In this document: positions 26,719 to 34,202 of the stretch, one piece after another
Numbering within the stretch: the first letter of the stretch is position 1
Layout of the letters: each line of letters starts with the position of its first letter
Origin: Verrucomicrobiota bacterium
GTDB lineage: Bacteria > Verrucomicrobiota > Verrucomicrobiia > Limisphaerales > JAEYXS01
Direction: 5' to 3'
DNA length: 57,770 bases
Assembly: GCA_023431185.1 (NCBI GenBank)
Contig: JAEYXS010000122.1
Coordinates: 1 to 57,770 of the forward strand
Notes under the pieces: model-generated
Seen by the model: only the letters and a program-made list of their open reading frames with translations
Told to the model about the DNA's origin: nothing
The model's database searches: none
Position numbers and translations under genes: made by a program

Positions 26719-27818
26719 TTTTGCCATCCGGCCAGCATGGAGTATCCTCTGCCGTGATCCGTAACATCATTTTTGACTGGTCGGGGACACTGGTGAATGA
26801 CCTGCCGGCAGTCTTGCAAGCGACCAATCATGTGTTCCGCCAGGCGGGGGTGCCGGAGATCTCGCTGGAGACATTTCGCGCGGAGTTCGTGCTGCCTTTC
26901 AAGGGCTTCTATGACCATTACGTGCCGCATGTGCCGATGAAGCAACTGGAGGAATGGTTCCATACACGGTTCAACGAAGTGCAGCATACGGTGGAGGAAC
27001 TGCCGCATGCGCGTGATTTTCTGGAATATTGCCGGGCGGAGAAGATTCGCACGTTCGTATTGAGCACCATTCATCCGGAGCATTTTCGGGAGCAGACGAG
27101 CAAGAATGGGTTTCATCAGTATCTCGACCATCCGTATCTGGGCATCTGGGACAAGCGCACACGCATCCAGCAGCTCATCATGGAGCATGCCCTTGACCCG
27201 CAGGAGACGCTTTTCATCGGAGACATGCAGCATGATGTGGAGACGGCACGGCATGGTGGGGTGTGGTCGTGCGCGGTGCTGACGGGGTTCAACCGCTTGG
27301 GGCAATTGCGTGAGAGCAAACCGGACCTGATTGTGGAGCATCTGGGCGAATTGCATGACCTTTTGCGACGCAAGGTGCCGGTATTCACCCATGAGCCAGA
27401 GCAAAACAAGGTCAATCCGACGCCGGTCATCACAGTGGGCGCACTGATTTTCAATGAACGGGATGAAGTGCTGATGGTGCGCACGCATAAGTGGTCCGAT
27501 CTTTGGGGCATTCCTGGCGGCAAGATCAAGTGGGGTGAGACCTCAGAGGATGCCTTGCGCCGGGAACTGCTGGAGGAGACGAATCTGGTGGTGGATGATA
27601 TCCGTTTCGTGCTGGTGCAGGACTGCATCCATTCCACGGAATTCTACCGGGACGCCCATTTTGTGCTGTTGAACTATACCTGCCGGGCTCGGGGGAAGCA
27701 GACCGTGAAGCTCAACGAAGAGGCGGAAGAATACCGCTGGGTGACGGTGGGGGAGGCTATGAAACTGCCCATTAACCAGCCTACCGCAACTTTTTTGAAA
27801 AATTCGCAAAACTTTTGA
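26715..27818 (+). CDS. HAD-like hydrolase - Nudix hydrolase fusion
   Basis: The 367-residue protein fuses two hydrolases. The N-terminal HAD domain (about 15-220) has the nucleophile motif DWSGT (D21), the second motif LSTIH and the acidic motif GDMQHD (170-174). Ser in place of the usual second Asp of DxD recalls the phosphonatase-type DWAGT. The C-terminal Nudix domain (about 235-365) has an intact Nudix box GGKIKWGETSEDALRRELLE then ET (268-289). The substrate is unknown; a nucleotide or sugar-phosphate repair step is a guess. The start at ATG 26715 overlaps the MFS stop; a GTG at 26755 (MIRNIIFDW) is the alternative. Confidence 0.82.
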   Translation: MILPSGQHGVSSAVIRNIIFDWSGTLVNDLPAVLQATNHVFRQAGVPEISLETFRAEFVLPFKGFYDHYVPHVPMKQLEEWFHTRFNEVQHTVEELPHARDFLEYCRAEKIRTFVLSTIHPEHFREQTSKNGFHQYLDHPYLGIWDKRTRIQQLIMEHALDPQETLFIGDMQHDVETARHGGVWSCAVLTGFNRLGQLRESKPDLIVEHLGELHDLLRRKVPVFTHEPEQNKVNPTPVITVGALIFNERDEVLMVRTHKWSDLWGIPGGKIKWGETSEDALRRELLEETNLVVDDIRFVLVQDCIHSTEFYRDAHFVLLNYTCRARGKQTVKLNEEAEEYRWVTVGEAMKLPINQPTATFLKNSQNF

Positions 27819-27886
27819 GCAACGGCAGTGTTATCACCGTCGGGTAAGATTAATCCGTACCGTCCTTTATCGCTGAGGTTTAGCAC

Positions 27887-28237
27887 ATGGACATAATTAC
27901 TATTGCCGATCTGGTTGTTTTTTATCACGTGGGCGTTCCAGAAGATGAACGGGCCAAAGCGCAAAGGTTGCTGCTGACAGTGGAGATGGAAACTGACTTC
28001 ACTGCCTGTGCCGCCGCCGATGAGATCGAGAAAACTGTCGATTACTATTCGGTCTCCCGCCGCCTGCTGAAACTGGGTGAAGGGCGGAGCTGGAAGCTGA
28101 TTGAGTCCCTGGCCGTGGAGGTGGCGGAATCCCTGCTGCATGAATATGGGTTCAAGGCAGTGACGGTGGAGGTGAAGAAGTTCATCCTGCCGGAAACACG
28201 GTATGTTTCGGTGAAGACCCGCCGGGTGAAATCCTGA
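27887..28237 (+). CDS. folB: Dihydroneopterin aldolase
   Basis: The 116-residue enzyme of folate synthesis cleaves dihydroneopterin to 6-hydroxymethyl-dihydropterin. It begins MDIITIADLVVFYHVGVPEDER (described in part), with the family's YHVGVPEDE, then DEIEKTVDYYSVSRRL, the catalytic-region LIESLAVEVAESLL, and VEVKKFILPETRYVSVKTRR. GAGG lies at good distance upstream of ATG 27887. Converges with the subtilisin gene 13 bases away. Confidence 0.9.
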   Translation: MDIITIADLVVFYHVGVPEDERAKAQRLLLTVEMETDFTACAAADEIEKTVDYYSVSRRLLKLGEGRSWKLIESLAVEVAESLLHEYGFKAVTVEVKKFILPETRYVSVKTRRVKS

Positions 28238-28250
28238 TTGTCTACGGTTT

Positions 28251-29630
28251 CTATTTGGTTCTTGGCCAGAGCTGGCTGAGTTTTTGCCGGATTTGCTCGT
28301 CGGTGGCTTTCGAGGTTTTCAACTGGGCGGCCACACCGGTGGAAGTGGCCGTAGCGGCGGAGGTGCCGCCGACGAGATAGGTCTTGCCATTGTAGGTGAC
28401 CAGCGAGCTGCCAGGGGCCACGATATCCACGAAATCCCCATAATTCGCATACGCAGCGATAGCCCCATTGCGATTGCCAGCCGTCACGGCGATGACTTGC
28501 GAGTAGGCGGCCGGATAGGTCGGGGCGGTCGTGGGCTCATTGCCAGCCGCACCGAGGAACAGGACGCCCTGAGCAGAGCTGTTGGCGATTAACGTCTCCA
28601 GATACCCCGCCGTGGCCGGACTGCCCAAGCTCATATTGATCACGTTTGCCCCATTTTTCACGGCCAGATAGATGCCGTTCGCGAGGTCGAACGTGGAGGT
28701 GGTTTCGCGGTTGCCAAAGACATCGACGGGCAAGATTTTGGTCGAGCTGCTGCCTTCGGCGACCTGGGCCATGGCGCGCAGGATCGTCTCGGCCATGCTC
28801 GTGCCATGCAGCAAGCCGGAATCGAGGTTGGGGTCGCCTGCGGCGTAAATCGCCTTCAGCAAGAAGTCATTCATTTTGCCGCTTAACGGTTGTACTGCAG
28901 TATCAATCAGGCCGATGACCACACTGTTGCCACTGGTGGCAGTCGGATTGAGCGAGAAGGGCAGGGGGGCACTGCTGCCCGCCACGATGGGTGAATCTGG
29001 GCGGGTCACGTTGTAATTATACTCCACACCCTTCACTTCCGGAAAATTGGCGAGTTGTGTTTTGGCAAAGTCGGCCTTGTCCGCGTCTTCAAAGCGCAGG
29101 CGATAGAGGCCCAATTCCGGGATGCCCGCGATGACCTTCGCCCCATAGCGGGCGGCCAGCGATTCGATGTTGGTGCCGGGCTTTACCGAAATGATCAGTT
29201 CATTGGCGATGCGGGCGGCTTCGATCAAGGCTTCTTCCTCGGTGATGGATTTGACAGGCTGGGTGGCGTTCTTGGCGTTGGTACGGAAAATCAGCAGTTT
29301 CGTGGGGCTGTCTGCTTCTCGGACTACGGCATAATTGACCTCCCTGAGCAAACGGTTGAGGGCTTCGCGGGTGGTTTGGTCTTGAAATTTGGCAGAAACG
29401 ATGACGTCCGTGCCTGGTTCGACCAGAATCTGCCAGTTGGTGACCTTGGCCAATTCCTTCATCAAGCGATCAAGTTTCCAATCATCCACCGAAGCGCTGA
29501 CCTTGTTCTCTGCTTCGTTCCAGCTCAGAGGCGGAGCAGGCTTGGCCTCAACCGCTTGAAGCAAGGGACTGGCCACCATACCTGACAAGAGCAGCAAGGT
29601 AAGGATTAGTTGGCGCATAGCTTCCGGCAT
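28251..29630 (-). CDS. STN-like domain - subtilisin (S8) protease fusion
   Basis: The 459-residue protein has a signal peptide (RQLILTLLLLSGMVASPLLQA). Residues about 35-115 resemble a secretin/TonB short N-terminal (STN) domain (VDDWKLDRLMKELAKVTNWQ, TTREALNRLLREVNYAVV). A propeptide-like segment follows (about 130-210). The S8 domain has D243 (VIGLIDTAV), H275 (LLHGTSMAE), N363 (LGAAGNEP) and S424 (GGTSAATATSTG), so the triad is complete. It is a predicted periplasmic or secreted serine protease. ATG 29630 was chosen; ATG 29618 is almost as good, and the frame open to 29720 adds residues without signal-peptide character. Confidence 0.85.
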   Translation of the reverse strand: MPEAMRQLILTLLLLSGMVASPLLQAVEAKPAPPLSWNEAENKVSASVDDWKLDRLMKELAKVTNWQILVEPGTDVIVSAKFQDQTTREALNRLLREVNYAVVREADSPTKLLIFRTNAKNATQPVKSITEEEALIEAARIANELIISVKPGTNIESLAARYGAKVIAGIPELGLYRLRFEDADKADFAKTQLANFPEVKGVEYNYNVTRPDSPIVAGSSAPLPFSLNPTATSGNSVVIGLIDTAVQPLSGKMNDFLLKAIYAAGDPNLDSGLLHGTSMAETILRAMAQVAEGSSSTKILPVDVFGNRETTSTFDLANGIYLAVKNGANVINMSLGSPATAGYLETLIANSSAQGVLFLGAAGNEPTTAPTYPAAYSQVIAVTAGNRNGAIAAYANYGDFVDIVAPGSSLVTYNGKTYLVGGTSAATATSTGVAAQLKTSKATDEQIRQKLSQLWPRTK

Positions 29631-29845
29631 ACTACTTCTGATTAAACCCCTTTGCCACCAAAAGGTTGCGGTGCGAAAGGCAAAAACGAGACCTGTTGCA
29701 GCAATATCTGCAGGTTCCAATCTTGTTCTTAACTTGTTTATAATCAGACGGTTATTGTCTTGGTGGCGTTTTTTTGCAGAGGGGTGTGCCTGACTTTCAG
29801 CTTGCGATTTGTCAATAAAAAATGTTACGAATCAGGGACAATTAT

Positions 29846-30601
29846 ATGGCAGCCATCGGCCGATTTCAAAAGGGCGACGAAATCTTTTACGCAAAAGTGG
29901 TGGACGGTGAGTTATTCCGTCTCAAGGGCGATGTCTTTGGGTCTCCCTCCTACTCCAAGAAGCCCATGCCGTTCAAGGGCGTTAAAACCCTCACGCCGGT
30001 AGCCCCTTCCAAAATCATTGCGGTGGGCTTGAACTACGCCGATCACGCCCGGGAATCGAACAAACCGCTGCCCAAAGAACCGCTTTTCTGGCTGAAGGCT
30101 CCGACTTCACTGATCCCTGATGGAGCCAAGGTGGAAGTCCCTTTCAGCAATCATCGGACAGATTTTGAATCGGAATTGGCCATCGTCATCGGACGTAGGG
30201 TCCGCAACGTAACTTCCGCTGCCGCCGCACGTTACATCTTTGGTTACACCGCCGCGCAGGACATCAGCGACCGCACGATCCAGAATGCCGAGGGTGAGCG
30301 GACCCGGGCGAAGTCTTTCGACACGTTCACGCCACTCGGGCCATACGTGGAAACGAAGATCGACCCGCATGATCTGACCATCCAGTTATTCCAGAACGGC
30401 CAGTTGCGCCAGAACTCGAATACAAGCCAGATGATTTTCAACTGTTTCGAACTGGTTAGCTTCATTTCCACGAACATGACCTTGCTGCCTGGCGATGTCA
30501 TCCTGACCGGCACACCCAGCGGGGTAGGACCGATTGAGTCCGGAGATCGCCTGGAAGTTCGGATTCAGGGGCTCGCGCCGCTCGTTAATACAGTGAAGTA
30601 A
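29846..30601 (+). CDS. Fumarylacetoacetate hydrolase (FAH) family protein
   Basis: The 251-residue protein has the FAH-fold C-terminal catalytic domain: KIIAVGLNYADHARESN, FWLKAPTSLIPDG, the metal-binding TDFESELAIVIGR, GYTAAQDISDRTIQ, and the closing GDVILTGTPSGVGPIESGD. The family includes hydratases, decarboxylases and acylpyruvases, and the exact substrate is not readable here. ATG 29846 is preceded by CAGGGA. A TATAAT at 29739-29744 could be part of a promoter, but no good -35 is seen. A terminator follows. Confidence 0.88.
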   Translation: MAAIGRFQKGDEIFYAKVVDGELFRLKGDVFGSPSYSKKPMPFKGVKTLTPVAPSKIIAVGLNYADHARESNKPLPKEPLFWLKAPTSLIPDGAKVEVPFSNHRTDFESELAIVIGRRVRNVTSAAAARYIFGYTAAQDISDRTIQNAEGERTRAKSFDTFTPLGPYVETKIDPHDLTIQLFQNGQLRQNSNTSQMIFNCFELVSFISTNMTLLPGDVILTGTPSGVGPIESGDRLEVRIQGLAPLVNTVK

Positions 30602-30612
30602 CCTGTCATTTT

Positions 30613-30648
30613 AGCCGGAGCGGACTCAGTGCTGCTCCGGCTTTTTCA
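30613..30648 (+). terminator. Rho-independent terminator after FAH-family gene
   Basis: The stem AGCCGGAGC / GCTCCGGCT (30613-30621 with 30634-30642) is followed by TTTTC. Confidence 0.8.
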
Positions 30649-30693
30649 TTTTCCGCTCGACCCATTCCGTTGTAACACACACCTTTTGCCCCC

Positions 30694-32415
30694 ATGCGTT
30701 GGACTAATTCTTTAATACCGACTTTGAAAGAGTCTCCGGCTGATGCGGAGATCACTTCTCATAAACTGCTGCTGCGCGCGGGGCTGATCCGCAAGCTGGC
30801 GGGCGGTCTCTACACCTTCATGCCGCTCGGTTTGCGGGTGCTGCGCAAGGTGGAACAGATCGTGCGCGAAGAGATGGATCGCGCCGGTGCCTTGGAAGTG
30901 TTGATGCCCGCCTTGCAACCACCCGAAATCTGGCAGGCGACGGGCCGTTACGAGACCGCGCGCGACGTGCTCTTCAAGGTGAAAGACCGGGCTCGCAAGG
31001 AATGGGTGCTCGGCCCGACGCATGAGGAGGTCATCACGACCCTCGCGGCCGGTGAGATCAATTCTTACCGCCAGATGCCGAAGAATTTCTACCAGATCCA
31101 GGTGAAGTTCCGTGATGAGATCCGCCCGCGCTTCGGTCTGATGCGCGCGAAGGAGTTCATCATGAAGGACGCCTACAGCTTCGACACGACGGATGAAGCG
31201 GCGCAGGTGAGCTACCAGAAGATGTATGATGCCTACACGCGGATCTTCGAGCGTTGCGGCATCCAGTCGTTCCCCGTGGAAGCGGATACGGGTGTTATCG
31301 GTGGCAAGTTCTCTCATGAATTCATGGTGCCGGCGGAGACGGGTGAGAACGACGTGGTCTATTGCGAGTCCGGCCAATACGCGGCGAACATCGAGAAGGC
31401 CTCGAGCCGTGGACCTTTGACGGCGACGCCGACGGAATCCACTGGCACTGCGCCGGAGAAGTTCGCGACGCCCGGTGTGGTGACGATCGAGGCGTTGGGC
31501 AAAGATCCCTACAACGTGGCCGGTCATCAGCAGATCAAGACGCTGGTCTATTTGGTACAGGGCAAGTTGGTCATCGTGCTCTTGCGCGGTGATGACCAGT
31601 TGAACGAAGCGAAGTTCGCGGGCCAGATCGGCACGAATGAATATCGTCCGGCCACGGCGGATGAGATCTTTGAAGCCATGGGCGCACGTCCCGGCAGCTT
31701 GGGTGCGGTGAAAGCCGCAATGAAGTCGGCCATTCCGGTTTATGCCGATGAAGTGCTGCGCGGCTCCAAGGGCATGACCACGGGTGCAAATGAAGATGGT
31801 TTCCATTTCCGCCATGTCGAGATCGATCGCGATATCGAGGTGAATCATTGGACGGATCTGCGCACGGTGAAGGTCGGTGAGTTGTGCGAGAAATCCGGTC
31901 TGCCGTTGAAGATTCGGCGCGCGATTGAAGTCGGTCACGTCTTCAAGCTCGGCACGAAATACAGCGAAGCTCTCAAGGCGACGTATCTGGATGAGAACGG
32001 TGTGGCGAAGCCTTGCGTGATGGGTTGCTACGGCATCGGCGTGACGCGCACGATGCAGGCGATCATTGAGCAGCGCAATGACAAGGACGGTATCATCTGG
32101 CCGATCTCCGTGGCGCCGTATCAAGTGTGTATCACGCCGCTGGGTGTGGCGCCGGGCAGCCCGACGATGGTGGTCGCGGAAGAACTCTATGCGCAACTCA
32201 CCGCCAAGGGCGTCGATGTCATCCTCGATGATCGCGATGACCGGCCGGGCGTTAAGTTCAAGGACTCGGAACTGGTTGGTTTCCCGATCCGCATCGGCAT
32301 CGGCGAGAAATCACTGGCCAAGGGCGAAGTGGAATTGAAGCTGCGCGGTGGCGAACTGACACCGCTGAAGAAGGAAGATGCGCTGGCCAAGGTGCTGGAG
32401 TTGGTGGGCAAGTAA
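30694..32415 (+). CDS. proS: Prolyl-tRNA synthetase (bacterial type)
   Basis: The 573-residue class II synthetase charges tRNA-Pro. It begins MRWTNSLIPTLKESPADAE, with motif 1/2 regions LRAGLIRKLAGGLYTFMPLG and VLGPTHEEVITTL. The editing (INS) domain lies between motifs 2 and 3 (about 235-390, including KTLVYLVQGKLVIVLLRGDD). The motif 3 area is CVMGCYGIGVTRTMQAIIEQ and the anticodon domain starts near ISVAPYQVCITPLG. Length is typical of the editing-competent bacterial form. A hairpin terminator separates it from tgt. Confidence 0.96.
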   Translation: MRWTNSLIPTLKESPADAEITSHKLLLRAGLIRKLAGGLYTFMPLGLRVLRKVEQIVREEMDRAGALEVLMPALQPPEIWQATGRYETARDVLFKVKDRARKEWVLGPTHEEVITTLAAGEINSYRQMPKNFYQIQVKFRDEIRPRFGLMRAKEFIMKDAYSFDTTDEAAQVSYQKMYDAYTRIFERCGIQSFPVEADTGVIGGKFSHEFMVPAETGENDVVYCESGQYAANIEKASSRGPLTATPTESTGTAPEKFATPGVVTIEALGKDPYNVAGHQQIKTLVYLVQGKLVIVLLRGDDQLNEAKFAGQIGTNEYRPATADEIFEAMGARPGSLGAVKAAMKSAIPVYADEVLRGSKGMTTGANEDGFHFRHVEIDRDIEVNHWTDLRTVKVGELCEKSGLPLKIRRAIEVGHVFKLGTKYSEALKATYLDENGVAKPCVMGCYGIGVTRTMQAIIEQRNDKDGIIWPISVAPYQVCITPLGVAPGSPTMVVAEELYAQLTAKGVDVILDDRDDRPGVKFKDSELVGFPIRIGIGEKSLAKGEVELKLRGGELTPLKKEDALAKVLELVGK

Positions 32416-32424
32416 TTTATTCAA

Positions 32425-32466
32425 ACCACCGTCCTGAAAACTTTTTTGGGACGGTGGTCCATTTTT
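32425..32466 (+). terminator. Rho-independent terminator between proS and tgt
   Basis: A ten-base-pair perfect stem ACCACCGTCC / GGACGGTGGT (32425-32434 with 32449-32458) has a 14-base loop and is followed by CCATTTTT. It ends eight bases before the tgt start. Confidence 0.75.
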
Positions 32467-32474
32467 GACCTGTA

Positions 32475-33650
32475 ATGTTTGAGCTTTTAAAAACGGATAC
32501 GACGTCCAAGGCGCGTCTGGGACGGCTGACGACCACCCGTGGCATCGTCGATACCCCGGTATTCATGTCAGTGGGCACGCAGGCGAGCGTGAAGGCGCTG
32601 GATCCGCGTGAGCTGCTGGAGATGAACACCCAGATCATTCTGGGGAACACGTATCATCTCTCCATCCGTCCCGGCATGGACATCATGCGGCAGGCGGGTG
32701 GCTTGCATAAGTTCATGAACTGGAATCTGCCCATCCTTACGGACTCTGGCGGGTTTCAGGTGTTCAGCCTCGGTAAGATCCGGACGGTACGGGAAGACGG
32801 CGTGGAGTTCCGTTCGCATCTGGATGGCTCGCCGATATTCATGGGACCGAAGGAATCGATGGCGATCCAACGTGAGTTAGGCTCCGACATCGCCATGGTT
32901 TTCGATGAATGCCCGCCGCATGACAAACCTTACGCAGAGATTCGCGCGGCCGTGGAGCGGACCATCCGTTGGGCAGAGGTTTGCCGGGTGCAGCCACGTG
33001 CGCCGGGGCAGTTCTACTTTGGTATCGCCCAAGGGGCAGGGCATGCTGAACTGCGGGAGAAGTGCGCGAAGGCCATCGTGGGTATGGATTTTGACGGTTA
33101 CGCCATCGGTGGTGTGAGTGTGGGTGAGCCGGAACCGGAGATGATGAAAGCCGTGGAATACACGGAACCGCATCTCCCGGCGAACAAGCCGCGTTACGCG
33201 ATGGGCTTGGGGACACCGGCGCAATTGGTGGAACTGGTGGCGCGCGGGGTGGATATGTTTGATTGCGTGCTGCCAACACGGGTGGCGCGGAACGGAACGG
33301 CGTTTACTTACAAAGGCACCGTCAGCATCAAGGGCGGTTTCAATAAGGCCGATTTTGGACCGATTGAGGAAGGCTGTGAGTGTTACGCCTGCAAGAACTT
33401 CACACGAGCCTACTTGCGGCATTTGCTGAACGTGGAGGAAATCCTCGGTTTGCGCATGCTCAGCGTGCATAACACCTTCATGTTCCAACGAGTTATGGCG
33501 GATATCCGGTCGCACATCGCGGCGGGTACTTTTGGGGCTTTTCGCGAGGAATTCATCAAGAATTATGTGCCATCAGAGAGGGTGCTTATGGCACGGGAGG
33601 ACCATCAGCGCAAGGGCGAGACCGTCAGCCGGGGAGAGCAGGCCGGGTGA
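32475..33650 (+). CDS. tgt: Queuine tRNA-ribosyltransferase (tRNA-guanine transglycosylase)
   Basis: The 391-residue enzyme swaps guanine 34 for preQ1 in GUN-anticodon tRNAs. It has the active-site segment LTDSGGFQVFSLG, DECPPHDKPY, GGVSVGEPEPEMM, the second Asp in DMFDCVLPTRVARNG, and the zinc site CECYACKNFTRAYLRHL with a later His (VHNTFMF). It heads the tgt-yajC-secDF order conserved in many bacteria. No other queuosine genes are in the window. Confidence 0.95.
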   Translation: MFELLKTDTTSKARLGRLTTTRGIVDTPVFMSVGTQASVKALDPRELLEMNTQIILGNTYHLSIRPGMDIMRQAGGLHKFMNWNLPILTDSGGFQVFSLGKIRTVREDGVEFRSHLDGSPIFMGPKESMAIQRELGSDIAMVFDECPPHDKPYAEIRAAVERTIRWAEVCRVQPRAPGQFYFGIAQGAGHAELREKCAKAIVGMDFDGYAIGGVSVGEPEPEMMKAVEYTEPHLPANKPRYAMGLGTPAQLVELVARGVDMFDCVLPTRVARNGTAFTYKGTVSIKGGFNKADFGPIEEGCECYACKNFTRAYLRHLLNVEEILGLRMLSVHNTFMFQRVMADIRSHIAAGTFGAFREEFIKNYVPSERVLMAREDHQRKGETVSRGEQAG

Positions 33651-33828
33651 TCGGAATGCGGGCGAAGTTTTCTAATTGGCAGGGAGGTAAGGCGGGCTAA
33701 ACTGAACTTTTGAGCGAAAGCCGTGGGGTCACTGTCGGGACATACTGTGAGTGTGTCGTCGAAGAACGTGTGCCAAATGACTTGCGTTCACGACTTTGAT
33801 ACATAGAGTTATCGCCTATTTTGCGTCT

Positions 33829-34176
33829 ATGACTGATACCGGATTGACATATTTACTGGCCCAAGCCACGGGACAACAGCAGGGGCCTCCAGGATGGTCG
33901 AGTTTTGTGCCGCTCATTCTGATGTTCGTCATCTTCTATTTCCTGTTGATCCGTCCGCAGCAGAAGAAGGCGAAGGAACACGCTGAGTTGCTGAAGACAT
34001 TGAAACGAGGGGACAAGGTGGTGACCAATGGTGGCATCGTGGGTGTCATCGTTTCAGTAAAAGAGAAGCATGTGGTGGTGCGTTCGGAGGATTCGAAGTT
34101 TGAAGTCCTGCGCACGGCCGTTTCGGAGATCACAGAACGCGGCAACAGCAGCGGACCGGAAGTCAAGGAAGCCTAA
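33829..34176 (+). CDS. yajC: Preprotein translocase accessory subunit YajC
   Basis: The 115-residue protein has one membrane helix (SFVPLILMFVIFYFLLIRPQ, about 26-45) followed by the typical QQKKAKEHAELLKTLKRGDKVVTNGGIVG. YajC associates with SecDF and the SecYEG translocon. ATG 33829 (MTDTGLTYLLAQ) is preferred over the frame's first ATG at 33796. It lies 26 bases before secDF. Confidence 0.93.
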   Translation: MTDTGLTYLLAQATGQQQGPPGWSSFVPLILMFVIFYFLLIRPQQKKAKEHAELLKTLKRGDKVVTNGGIVGVIVSVKEKHVVVRSEDSKFEVLRTAVSEITERGNSSGPEVKEA

Positions 34177-34202
34177 TCATTTTTAGAATTTAGAAAGTTC
34201 GC

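Noticed and set aside
29739..29744. TATAAT box before the FAH-family gene
   Set aside because: No acceptable -35 element at 16-18 bases, so not listed as a promoter.
30712..32196. 494-codon antisense open frame
   Set aside because: Opposite proS, whose motifs are unambiguous.
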